Positions 1 through 7,868 of a DNA stretch of 64,000 bases are shown here, one piece after another; the first letter of the stretch is position 1, and every line of letters starts with the position of its first letter. The stretch is from Candidatus Tisiphia endosymbiont of Dascillus cervinus (GTDB lineage: Bacteria; Pseudomonadota; Alphaproteobacteria; Rickettsiales; Rickettsiaceae): positions 248,001 to 312,000 of the forward strand of contig NZ_OZ032146.1 of the NCBI RefSeq assembly GCF_964026405.1, read 5' to 3'. Below the pieces are notes generated by a model. The model saw only the letters and a program-made list of their open reading frames with translations. It was not told the DNA's origin and did no database searches. The position numbers and the translations under genes are program-made.

Positions 1-1
1 G

Positions 2-553
2 ATAGCTTTAAAAGAATCGGGCAAAAAACATACTGAATATAAAATTAAAGTGGTTTGGCCTTGGACTGTCAATGTTGAAGGTAAAGGATATTATTTTAAT
101 ACTAAAAAAGAGGCAACATCATTTGTAAAAAAACAAATTATTCAAGGCAAAGAAAATATTGATGTAGGATGTATGCAAATCAACTTAAAACATCATTTAA
201 ATGCATTTAACTCTTTAAATCAAGCTTTTGATCCTAAGAAAAACGTCGCCTATGCTGCTAAATTCCTAAAAGCTAAATATGATCAGTTAGGTAGTTGGCA
301 CAAAGCAATTGCTCATTACCATTCAGCCACCCATGAGTTTGGCTCTAAATATAAACAAGATGTTATCAAAATTGCTAACAATATGGACTTGTATAAAAAC
401 TCTATTAACATGTATAGTGGATACAATTATTATAATAATACACCTCCTCTGCCAACAAACATGCTTTTGAGGAATAAACAGAGAGCTTCATTTGAAAGTA
501 ATATTAGGAAATATAAGAGTAATATTATGGTAGTATTACCAAGAGCTAGCTAG
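2..553 (+). CDS. lytic transglycosylase, SLT-like (5' partial)
   Basis: The reading frame is open at the left edge, so the signal peptide and N-terminus lie outside the window. About 183 residues are visible. The ALKESG stretch near the start carries the likely catalytic Glu of the SLT lytic transglycosylase fold; it is followed by WPWTVNVEGKGYYF, a signature of the conjugation/type IV secretion-associated transglycosylases, then IDVGCMQINLKHH (the G-MQIN motif) and AVxYLxxxY-like helices ending in IAHYHSAT. Such enzymes cleave the MurNAc-GlcNAc bond in the periplasm, remodelling the wall for secretion machines or division. The tail after residue ~140 is Asn/Lys-rich and low complexity. Family assignment is fairly secure from motifs; the specific role is inference. 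Confidence 0.8.
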   Translation: MALKESGKKHTEYKIKVVWPWTVNVEGKGYYFNTKKEATSFVKKQIIQGKENIDVGCMQINLKHHLNAFNSLNQAFDPKKNVAYAAKFLKAKYDQLGSWHKAIAHYHSATHEFGSKYKQDVIKIANNMDLYKNSINMYSGYNYYNNTPPLPTNMLLRNKQRASFESNIRKYKSNIMVVLPRAS

Positions 554-603
554 AGGTAACAATTATATTTGATCGTGAGAAGTTAAAATCTAATCGTGAC
601 AAA

Positions 604-1353
604 GTGGTGGATAATATCGCTGAGTGTTCGTTTTTTAAATATGCAGCATTCGATATTATTGAACGTCTAAATATTATTGATAAAGAATTTCCTGATATTT
701 TAGATTTAGAATGTCGTACTGGTATACTAACTAAACTATTAGTGCAGAACTATAACTATGCTATAATTGTAGCGGCTAGTGCATCAAATGTTATGTTACA
801 ATCGTTTGACCATACTCCCAAATTACTAGTTGATGAAGAAAACTTACCATTTAAAGCAGCTAGTTTTGACCTAATAACTTTTTCCTTGGGTCTACACTGG
901 ATCAATGATGTACAAAATTTTCTGTTACAGATAAAACGTATTTTAAAACCAAATGGTCTATTTATTGGTAATTTTATCGGTGGTAACAGCCTAAAAGAAC
1001 TACGAATGAAATTCATTGAAACTGAAATAGCATTAAGTCGTCCTCACTTTCAACATGTTTCCCCTTTTATCCATTTTGATCACGTAACACCTTTACTAGG
1101 ACAGGCAGGATTCACAGAAATTATCGTTGATTATGAAAATATTCAACTGAGCTATAAAAGCCCTTTAGATTTCATTAGAGAATTAAAGAATATTGGAGAA
1201 TCCGGAGCGTTATTAAAAAACTCTCATAACATGATATCGAAGCAAATGCTTTCTATTCTAAGCAATGATACTAACACTTTTACCGAACAAATTAATATAA
1301 TTAGCTTCATTGCCTCTCCGAGTAAAAATAGTATAAAAATAACCAGTATTTAA
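604..1353 (+). CDS. BioC/NDUFAF5-like SAM-dependent methyltransferase
   Basis: This is a class I methyltransferase of the BioC / NDUFAF5 (complex I assembly factor) type. Landmarks are motif I LDLECRTG, the acidic loop VDEENLPF, the SFDLITFSLGLHWIND motif and RILKPNGLFIGNF. Related alphaproteobacterial proteins begin with FDRxLLKxxRD; here the same residues (IIFDREKLKSNRD) are encoded just upstream of the first GTG, from an ATT at 562 preceded by AGAGG at 552-556, so translation may really start at ATT 562. In motif I the usual Gly after DL is Glu (DLECRTG instead of DLGCRTG) and the C-terminus departs from the family, so the gene could be decaying. The substrate is unknown. Confidence 0.75.
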   Translation: MVDNIAECSFFKYAAFDIIERLNIIDKEFPDILDLECRTGILTKLLVQNYNYAIIVAASASNVMLQSFDHTPKLLVDEENLPFKAASFDLITFSLGLHWINDVQNFLLQIKRILKPNGLFIGNFIGGNSLKELRMKFIETEIALSRPHFQHVSPFIHFDHVTPLLGQAGFTEIIVDYENIQLSYKSPLDFIRELKNIGESGALLKNSHNMISKQMLSILSNDTNTFTEQINIISFIASPSKNSIKITSI

Positions 1354-1446
1354 AATAGTAGGAAAAAATAAGCATTTATAGCTTGCTCTTACTTTCTCCT
1401 TACATTATTATAATAATCATAGCTAATATACATAATATGGTATCTT

Positions 1447-1688
1447 ATGAAAGCACAGTGCTCAACAGTTACAAGTAAGGGACAAGTTACTATCCCATCA
1501 TATATTAGAAACAAGCTACACTTATCTTCTGGCAGTAAATTAGAGTTCATTATACAAGATGGCTCTTTTATAGTAGTGCCATTAATAAGCCAGTTAAAAA
1601 TTTAAAAGGAATACTTCCCAAACCGAAAACACCATTAAGTATCGAAGATATGAATGAATCCATTAAGAGTGGATATGATCGGAATTGA
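1447..1688 (+). pseudogene. vapB: AbrB/MazE-type antitoxin (vapB-like), frameshifted
   Basis: The first 46 codons read as a SpoVT/AbrB swapped-hairpin antitoxin: STVTSKGQVTIPSYIRNKL, then SGSKLEFIIQDGSFIVVP. At about 1585-1587 a one-base loss pushes the frame into a stop at 1603-1605. In the shifted frame the expected tail continues (KPVKNLKGILPKPK, SIEDMNESIKSGYDRN) to a stop at 1686-1688, overlapping the start of the vapC frame at 1675 by 14 bases, the usual coupled arrangement. The truncated 52-residue product keeps the DNA-binding half but lacks the toxin-binding tail. Both members of the pair are broken. Confidence 0.8.
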
Positions 1689-1795
1689 TACTAATGTTTT
1701 AATTCGTTATTTGATTCAAGATGACGAAGTACAGAGTAGCAAAGCTACAAAATTAATTGAGCAATATTCAGGTATTAGTGGTTCTATATTTATTA

Positions 1796-2905
1796 CAAAA
1801 CTTACGCTATGTAAGGTTCTAAATAGCGTAAAGAGGGTGAACGTAACTGCTGTTGCATATAATGATCTAAAAGCCCTAACTTTATTTGATAAACCGTCTT
1901 ACCTATTTTGTGTGCAGTTCTTTTTAGAAAAGCCCACACTAAAAATGCACAACTAATGTGATTACGCTGGATGCGTTGTTTTCTGCATTGGCATCGTTCT
2001 ATACCGGTAAGTTGCTTGATTTCTCTATGCATGCTCTCAATTACCCAACGAAAGCCACACTCATCTTGTACGGCTTTAGAAGATTTTTGAGTTTTGTTAT
2101 TGGTAACAATATAATCAACTCTGTTGGTAGAAACAGTAAGTTTAAACAAATTAACATGCTTATCTTTTGCAAAGCCCTTTATATGAATCTCCACTCCGCT
2201 CTTAATTTCCTCATCTGAAAACGTTAACTTGCTAACAGCTTTATAAGGCTTAGAAGAGGAAGTTTTAGTAACGTTTCTATTTGCTTTAATAGGAGCATAA
2301 TAATATTTACCCAAGGAATCAACATGTTGCATAATTTTATGCGTAGCATACCATGTGTCAAAAAGCACAGTTTGAAAAGGAATCTTTTTGCTATACACAG
2401 CATTATTTAACATATTTAATAGGTGTTCTACTTTTGTCGCTCCATCATGTTCGGGCGAAAAAATTCGGTAATCTATTACCCAAAACTTATTAATATCCGG
2501 ATTATAATATACCAAACTTACTACTCCTATACCAGTAGTAATACCACCTGTAGCCCCACTGTACTGTGATCTAGCAATTTCTATTTTCTTGGTATTTCTT
2601 TTATTTAACACCGTATCATCAAATATTGTATATCCGTTAGGCGATAAAATAACATCATCCTTAATATGTTCCCATAACAAAGAAGGTGTATATTTTTCAT
2701 TTTTTAAAAATCTATTAATAACATCATGGCTACATTTTTTGGCATGTTCAGCATAGTAGGTCAAACTATAATTCTTTTGACTCACTATTAGAAATTGACA
2801 GTAATCTGTCCTATTAACTGGTATTGCTTGCAATTTTATCCTCTTGGCATTTGTAAATTATACTCAACATAATGTACCATTTTTTTTCTCATAGCGTAAG
2901 TTTTG
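1796..2905 (-). mobile_element. complete IS701-like insertion sequence (copy 1)
   Basis: The element is 1,110 bp with perfect 16-bp terminal inverted repeats (CAAAACTTACGCTATG), one transposase gene on the minus strand and a 4-bp direct repeat ATTA on both sides (1792-1795 and 2906-2909). It sits inside vapC. Length, TIR and 4-bp duplication fit the IS701 group of the IS4-like DDE clan. A second full-length copy and a 307-bp fragment occur at 54361-55778. Confidence 0.92.
1802..2833 (-). CDS. IS701-like DDE transposase
   Basis: This 343-residue protein appears intact. Candidate catalytic residues are the Asp pair in TIFDDTVLNK (about residue 72), the Asp in VLFDTWYATHK (about 159) and the Glu in FRWVIESMHREIKQ (about 265), in the order expected of a DDE/RNase H-fold transposase. 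The C-terminus is basic and Cys-containing (ERCQCRKQRIQRNHI). It ends six bases inside the left terminal repeat. The product catalyses cut-and-paste movement of the element. The same protein is encoded, but with a one-base insertion, by the copy at 54.7 kb. Confidence 0.9.
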   Translation of the reverse strand: MQAIPVNRTDYCQFLIVSQKNYSLTYYAEHAKKCSHDVINRFLKNEKYTPSLLWEHIKDDVILSPNGYTIFDDTVLNKRNTKKIEIARSQYSGATGGITTGIGVVSLVYYNPDINKFWVIDYRIFSPEHDGATKVEHLLNMLNNAVYSKKIPFQTVLFDTWYATHKIMQHVDSLGKYYYAPIKANRNVTKTSSSKPYKAVSKLTFSDEEIKSGVEIHIKGFAKDKHVNLFKLTVSTNRVDYIVTNNKTQKSSKAVQDECGFRWVIESMHREIKQLTGIERCQCRKQRIQRNHISCAFLVWAFLKRTAHKIGKTVYQIKLGLLDHYMQQQLRSPSLRYLEPYIA

Positions 2906-3281
2906 ATTAATAACATAGTAGTTTGTGAAATAATTTGGGTTTTAGGACGAGGTTATAAATATTCAAAAAACCAAATAATAAATGTACTAAAAGAAATATT
3001 TGCTACTATAGAATTCCGGTTTGAGGATCACAAAACTTTATCGCTAACTGTTAGAGAATATGAGAACTGTAATACAGATTTTGCTGATATTTTAATAGGT
3101 AAACTAAATGAACTAAATGGTTGTAGTACTAGTTTCACTTTTGACCATAAAGCATCAACTCTGCCAATATTTACTACAATAAAATAATCAAAAAATAATT
3201 GAATTAAATTCAAATTAGCTATTAGTGTTCGTATATTTATGGTTTATAATGCCATTAATTATTATAAGTAAGGGAAAATAT

Positions 3282-4679
3282 ATGCAAGAATTTGATTTAA
3301 TAGTAATTGGTAGTGGTCCAGCTGGTTATACAGGAGCAATAAGAGCAGCTCAGTTAGGTATGAAGGTTGCCTGTATAGAGAAAAGGATGACGCTTGGTGG
3401 TACTTGCCTAAATGTTGGCTGTATTCCTTCCAAGGTATTGCTAAATTTCTCTGAGAAATATCATGAAGTATTGAACCATTGTGCCGATATTGGCATTATG
3501 ACCTCAGCCAAACTTGATTTACAAAAAATGATGACTAAAAAAAGTCAGATAGTATCAGACTTATGCAAAGGCATAGAAAGCTTGTTTGCAAAAAATAAAA
3601 TCACTAAATTTACAGGAAGTGCCAAATTTATTTCAGCCAATCTTGTGGAAATTACTAACGGTACATCAATTGAACAGATATCGGCTAAAAATATTTTAAT
3701 TGCTACTGGCTCTGATATTATTGAAATGCCCAATATTGTTGTTGATGAGGAATATATAGTTTCATCAACGGGAGCTTTGAATCTTGCTAAAGTCCCAGAA
3801 ACTATGGTAGTGATTGGTGGTGGTTATATCGGTTTAGAGCTTGGTTCGGTATGGAATAGGCTTGGTTCTAAAGTAACGGTTATTGAATATGCTGGAAGTA
3901 TTGTGCCAGCTTTAGATAAAGAGATTATCGGTCAATTTACCAAAATCCTGCAAAAGCAATCTATTGAATTGCGATTAAATACTAAGGTGCTGTCTGCTGA
4001 GAAAAAAGCAGGAAAAGTTGTTTTGAATATACAACAAACAGCCGATAACTCAGTGCAACAAATAACTGCTGATATAGTGTTATTGGCTGTTGGTAGAAAA
4101 GCCCATACAACAGATTTAGGTTTAGATAAATTAGCTATTGAAACGGACAAACAAAATAGAATTACGGTAAATAGGCAGTTTCAAACAATAATTCCGAATA
4201 TTTATGCTGTCGGTGATGTAATTGCTGGTCCTATGCTTGCTCATAAAGCAGAAGAGGAAGCTGTTGCTGCCGCTGAAATTATGGCAGGCTTAGCAGGTCA
4301 TGTTAATTATAATCTTATTCCAAGTGTCATCTACACTTATCCAGAAGTGGCAAGTGTTGGTTTAACAGAAGAACAATTGAAAGAAGCTAAGATTGATTAC
4401 AAAGTTGGTAAATTTCCATTTTTGGCAAATAGTCGAGCGAGAAGCACAGGCTCTACTGATGGGATGGTAAAAATATTAGCTGATAGCATAACTGATAAAG
4501 TACTTGGAGCACATATTATAGGTTCTTGCGCTGGTACTATGATTGCAGAGCTTGTAGCATTTATGGAATTTGGGGCTTCTTCAGAAGATATAGCAAGAAC
4601 TTGCCACGCCCATCCTACCTTGAGTGAAGGCATAAAGGAAGCGGCTTTGGCTATGGATAGGAGGAGTATTAATTTTTAG
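3282..4679 (+). CDS. lpdA: dihydrolipoyl dehydrogenase (E3)
   Basis: A 465-residue flavoprotein that reoxidises dihydrolipoamide in the 2-oxoacid dehydrogenase complexes, passing electrons to NAD+. Visible are the FAD-binding GSGPAGY, the redox-active disulphide GTCLNVGCIPSK, the NAD-binding GGGYIGLELGSVW, the second FAD motif YAVGDVIAGPMLAHKAEEE, and the catalytic His-Glu in CHAHPTLSE at the C-terminal interface domain. I take the ATG at 3282, with AAGGGA upstream at 3269-3274, over a longer in-frame start at 3225 whose extra residues are not family-like. It stands alone, not next to E1/E2 genes, as is usual in Rickettsia. Confidence 0.95.
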   Translation: MQEFDLIVIGSGPAGYTGAIRAAQLGMKVACIEKRMTLGGTCLNVGCIPSKVLLNFSEKYHEVLNHCADIGIMTSAKLDLQKMMTKKSQIVSDLCKGIESLFAKNKITKFTGSAKFISANLVEITNGTSIEQISAKNILIATGSDIIEMPNIVVDEEYIVSSTGALNLAKVPETMVVIGGGYIGLELGSVWNRLGSKVTVIEYAGSIVPALDKEIIGQFTKILQKQSIELRLNTKVLSAEKKAGKVVLNIQQTADNSVQQITADIVLLAVGRKAHTTDLGLDKLAIETDKQNRITVNRQFQTIIPNIYAVGDVIAGPMLAHKAEEEAVAAAEIMAGLAGHVNYNLIPSVIYTYPEVASVGLTEEQLKEAKIDYKVGKFPFLANSRARSTGSTDGMVKILADSITDKVLGAHIIGSCAGTMIAELVAFMEFGASSEDIARTCHAHPTLSEGIKEAALAMDRRSINF

Positions 4680-4704
4680 GAAGCTGTTTAAATAGTAATT
4701 AGTT

Positions 4705-5694
4705 TTATACAACAAAGCCCATTAATTTTTTGATTTCAGTCAGAGTTCTAGTAGCGATAACTCTAGCTTTATCTGCTCCGTTATGTAGTGTGCTTACTAG
4801 ATAATCTTGGTTTTTCATTAACTCTGCATATTTGGTATTAATGGGAGTTAGAGTTGTGATGATAATATCAGCTAGATCATCCTTAAATTTAGCAAAACCG
4901 GTATTTTGGTATTGATTAACTATTGTGTCAACATTACTACCAGATAAACTGCAATAAATGTTAATTAAATTGCTGATTTCTGGTCTATTCTGAGGATCAT
5001 AACTAATCTCAGCTAAATGATCGGTTTTAGCTTTTTTAATTTTTTGGTAAATTTGATCTCGACTATCATTTAAATTAATACGAGATAAATCAGATGGATC
5101 AGATTTACTCATTTTTTTACGACCATCTTTTAAGCTCATTATTCTTGATGAGCCTTGAATTAATGGTTCTGGTAATTTTAGGATGTCTTGATTGAATTTC
5201 CTGTTGATGATAGCCGCAATATCTCTGGTAAGTTCTAAATGTTGTTTTTGATCATCGCCAACAGGTACTATATCAGCATTATATAATAATATATCAGCTG
5301 CCATCAATACTGGGTAAGACAATAATCCTAAACCAGCACTCTCCTGGTCTTTTCCTGCTTTGTCTTTAAACTGAGTCATTCGTTTAAGCCAACCAAGCGG
5401 AGTAACGCAATTTAATATCCAAGCAAGTTCAGTATGCTCCTTCACCATACTTTGGGCAAATATAGTGGTTTTCTCCGGCAAAAGTCCTGTTGCTATATAT
5501 ATAGCAACAGTTTGCAATATAGAAGAATTTAGCTCTATAGGTGAACGATCTATAGTAATAGCATGCAAATCGGCTAAAAAGAACAAGCAGTTATACTCAT
5601 CTTGGAGCTTAGACCAATTAACAATTGCCCCGAGATAGTTTCCTAAATGCAGAGTCCCGGTCACTTGACATCCGGATAGAGCTGTTTTTTTCAT
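4705..5694 (-). CDS. trpS: tryptophanyl-tRNA synthetase
   Basis: A 329-residue class Ic synthetase that charges tRNA-Trp. The HIGH-equivalent signature is GTLHLGNYLGA near the N-terminus and the KMSKS loop is KKMSKSDPSD around residue 195. GDDQKQHLELTRDIA, the conserved tRNA/Trp pocket segment, is present. Length is normal for bacterial TrpS. It is transcribed divergently from the acyltransferase gene at 5790, the two starts separated by 95 bases that must hold both promoters. Confidence 0.96.
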   Translation of the reverse strand: MKKTALSGCQVTGTLHLGNYLGAIVNWSKLQDEYNCLFFLADLHAITIDRSPIELNSSILQTVAIYIATGLLPEKTTIFAQSMVKEHTELAWILNCVTPLGWLKRMTQFKDKAGKDQESAGLGLLSYPVLMAADILLYNADIVPVGDDQKQHLELTRDIAAIINRKFNQDILKLPEPLIQGSSRIMSLKDGRKKMSKSDPSDLSRINLNDSRDQIYQKIKKAKTDHLAEISYDPQNRPEISNLINIYCSLSGSNVDTIVNQYQNTGFAKFKDDLADIIITTLTPINTKYAELMKNQDYLVSTLHNGADKARVIATRTLTEIKKLMGFVV

Positions 5695-5789
5695 TTAATT
5701 TCCCCGAATAATTACTAATTATATCTATATGTAGACGTAATTTTATGCTATTGTACCCATTAATTATTAACAACTAAGATTAACCAACT

Positions 5790-6524
5790 ATGTTTTGGCG
5801 TTTAAGAGTATTAACATTTTATGCATTACTTGCTATATTTACCATTACATTCTTCCTTATATGTTACATACCTGTAACATATTTTAATGTCAACTATTAT
5901 ATACGTTACAGGATTGGAGTTATTTTCTCCTATGTATTTATTTGGCTGGCTAGAATCTTTTGTGGTTTAAAATACCAAGTTTCTGGTCTAGATAAATTGC
6001 CTTCATTTCCTTCTATAGTATTGTCTAATCACCAATCATGCTGGGAACAAATATTTGTACAATTAATTATACCTGAACATTCTTGGGTATTAAAAAAAGA
6101 GTTATTTAATATCCCATTATTTGGTTGGGGATTGGAAATGGTTAAGCCAATTGCCGTAGACCGTAATGCCAATATCTCAGTTGGTCAAATTTTAAGAGAA
6201 GGACAAGAAAAGATAAAAAGTGGTTTATGGTTGGTTATTTTTCCTGAATCTACTAGACTTAGACCAGAACAAAATGTCAAATTTAAACCCAGTGCAGCAA
6301 AATTAGCATTACTAGCAAAAGTACCGATCGTGATGATGGCTCACAACGCAGGGGTATACTGGCCAAAGGGTTTTTGGATTAAGAAACCAGGGGTAATCCA
6401 AGTAAAGATTATTGATGTTATTCCTGTAGAAGAAATGGAGCAATCTGATGTTCGAGAATTGACAAGTAAGATAGAACAGGTAATCAATACTGAAAAGCAA
6501 ATATTATTTGAACAAACTTTGTGA
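5790..6524 (+). CDS. plsC: 1-acyl-sn-glycerol-3-phosphate acyltransferase
   Basis: A 244-residue membrane acyltransferase that makes phosphatidic acid from lysophosphatidic acid. One or two hydrophobic segments at residues 5-30 and 40-60 anchor it. The catalytic HX4(D/E) motif appears as NHQSCWEQ, with Glu in the acidic position, and the glycerophosphate-binding block as FPESTRLRP; VPIVMMAHNAG fits block IV. Length is that of the family. It appears to be a single-gene transcript. Confidence 0.9.
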   Translation: MFWRLRVLTFYALLAIFTITFFLICYIPVTYFNVNYYIRYRIGVIFSYVFIWLARIFCGLKYQVSGLDKLPSFPSIVLSNHQSCWEQIFVQLIIPEHSWVLKKELFNIPLFGWGLEMVKPIAVDRNANISVGQILREGQEKIKSGLWLVIFPESTRLRPEQNVKFKPSAAKLALLAKVPIVMMAHNAGVYWPKGFWIKKPGVIQVKIIDVIPVEEMEQSDVRELTSKIEQVINTEKQILFEQTL

Positions 6525-6645
6525 AGCAATAAATTTAATCTAGACAAATATTAATGCCTTGGATAGAATTAAATAGTACTATTTAATCATGGCAGTTTAA
6601 AGTTGAAAAAACCGAAGTAGTTTTAGGTGGATATGTGCTTCAAAC

Positions 6646-6699
6646 GTCATTGCGAGGAAATTGCTTCGGCGGTACTTCATATCTTCGTAGCTCATGACG
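6646..6699. repeat. short palindromic element, degraded (cattgcgagg family)
   Basis: Begins GTCATTGCGAGG and ends CATGACG, with GCTTCGGCGG inside: a shortened, diverged relative of the elements at 20372, 21542, 35028 and 61627. It lies in the 272-bp gap between plsC and the amidase gene, where I see nothing else. Confidence 0.65.
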
Positions 6700-6796
6700 T
6701 TGGATGTCTTAATAATTACTTACTTCAGCTTCAAGGTGCGATTTTTAAACTACCCTGCTATTTAACAGTATCAAAACCATTAAAAATAGGTATATC

Positions 6797-7783
6797 ATGA
6801 AAGAAAAATTAACATTCAATCTTAGATATCTACGTGAGAATCAGGATACTCAGTACCCAGAACAATCTCTTGAAAAAGGGAAATGTAATAATTACAATTT
6901 ACGTAATAATGTAAGAAATCCAGAAATACCAGATGCAACATTTAAAAAAGATCAGTCTATTCCCTATACTGTTCATAATTACACAGTATCACCAACTGTT
7001 GAGGCAGCTTTTAATGCTTATGAGACAAATGGCACCTCTACTCATTTTCTTATAGATAAAGAGGGGGTAACATTTAAATTGGTGCCTGTGACCTGTAGGG
7101 CTTACCATGCAGGAGTTGGTGGGTTACACTATCTAAGTAAGTGGAATCCTCACTTGCCGGAGAACATTTTAAAGAATGATATGAATAGTTTTTCGGTAGG
7201 AATTAATTATGTAAATACTGGATTAGAAGATTATCCCGAGCCACAGATAAGGGCTGGAATTGAGTTGCAAGAATGGTTAACAACTAACACACATTCTAAT
7301 CCAAAAATGTTATTGGCTCATAGTGATTGGACTTCTGGAAGGAAAATAGGACCTGGACCGTATTTTCCATGGCAAACATTCGCCAAGGCAGAAGAAAAAG
7401 GGTTTTCTCATAATTTTGGTGTATATTGCTTTAAGGAAAGGAAAGAAAATCCGGAAGTAATAGTTTCTTATAAAGACGAGAGTAAGCAAGATAAAGATAC
7501 AATTGAAAATATACAAAAGCAACTTGAGGAGTTAGGATATAAAGTACTAAATAATGAAGGTACGAATCTAGGAAAGCTAGATGATCAAACTATTAATGCT
7601 ATGTTATCGATGAAACTGCATTATCGAGGACAGGATATTGTAAATGATCCAAATCAAAAGATTTTGTGGGAAAACTTGTGGCATAATAATACCAAAGAAA
7701 ATAAAGAGGCTCTTGGTGGTATATGGGACGAAAATGACTCAATGGTACTTGGAGATGTGTTAAATCAGTACTCGGAAAATTAA
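6797..7783 (+). CDS. N-acetylmuramoyl-L-alanine amidase (Amidase_2, AmpD/AmiD-like)
   Basis: A 328-residue protein with an Amidase_2 domain over residues ~40-215: YTVHNYTVS (first Zn-ligand His), THFLIDKEGVTFKLVP, AYHAGVGG, SVGINYVNTG and LAHSDWTSGRKIGPGPYFPW (second His). In AmpD/AmiD the last motif is K-x-DPG and its Asp is the third zinc ligand; here it is GPG, so either another residue takes over or activity is altered. The C-terminal third (around residues 230-310) may be a peptidoglycan-binding-like helical domain. The enzyme would cut the MurNAc-L-Ala amide bond in wall recycling. No signal peptide is visible. Confidence 0.85.
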   Translation: MKEKLTFNLRYLRENQDTQYPEQSLEKGKCNNYNLRNNVRNPEIPDATFKKDQSIPYTVHNYTVSPTVEAAFNAYETNGTSTHFLIDKEGVTFKLVPVTCRAYHAGVGGLHYLSKWNPHLPENILKNDMNSFSVGINYVNTGLEDYPEPQIRAGIELQEWLTTNTHSNPKMLLAHSDWTSGRKIGPGPYFPWQTFAKAEEKGFSHNFGVYCFKERKENPEVIVSYKDESKQDKDTIENIQKQLEELGYKVLNNEGTNLGKLDDQTINAMLSMKLHYRGQDIVNDPNQKILWENLWHNNTKENKEALGGIWDENDSMVLGDVLNQYSEN

Positions 7784-7821
7784 TCGCTTCAAATTTTTGT
7801 AATAAACCACACAAAACAACT

Positions 7822-7854
7822 AACTAGCCTCTATAAATATCACAGAGGCTAGTT
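7822..7854. terminator. bidirectional intrinsic terminator between amidase and pnp
   Basis: A perfect 11-bp stem (AACTAGCCTCT / AGAGGCTAGTT) with an 11-base loop lies between the convergent amidase and pnp genes. T-rich stretches follow on both strands (gtttggtttt on plus, tgttttgtgtgg on minus), so it can serve both transcripts. Confidence 0.75.
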
Positions 7855-7868
7855 GAGTTAGTTTGGTT

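Larger units (their letters stand above)
1675..3187 (+). pseudogene. vapC: vapC PIN-domain toxin, split by an insertion sequence
   Basis: Two halves of a PIN-domain RNase flank the insertion element. The 5' half (1675-1795) encodes MIGIDTNVLIRYLIQDD with the first acidic PIN residue; the 3' half (2906-3187) supplies CEIIWVL (Glu), and NTDFADILI (Asp pair). Removing the element and one copy of the ATTA duplication joins them as TTT ATT AAT AAC in one frame, giving a 132-residue protein, the normal VapC length. So the toxin was intact before the insertion, and the rest of its frame has not decayed, which implies a recent event. Confidence 0.88.

Noticed and set aside
756-1016. 86-codon minus-strand frame
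   Set aside because: Antisense to the methyltransferase motifs I to post-II; a shadow.
1958-2218. 86-codon plus-strand frame inside the insertion sequence
   Set aside because: Antisense to the transposase and repeated identically in the other IS copies, so it only mirrors that gene.
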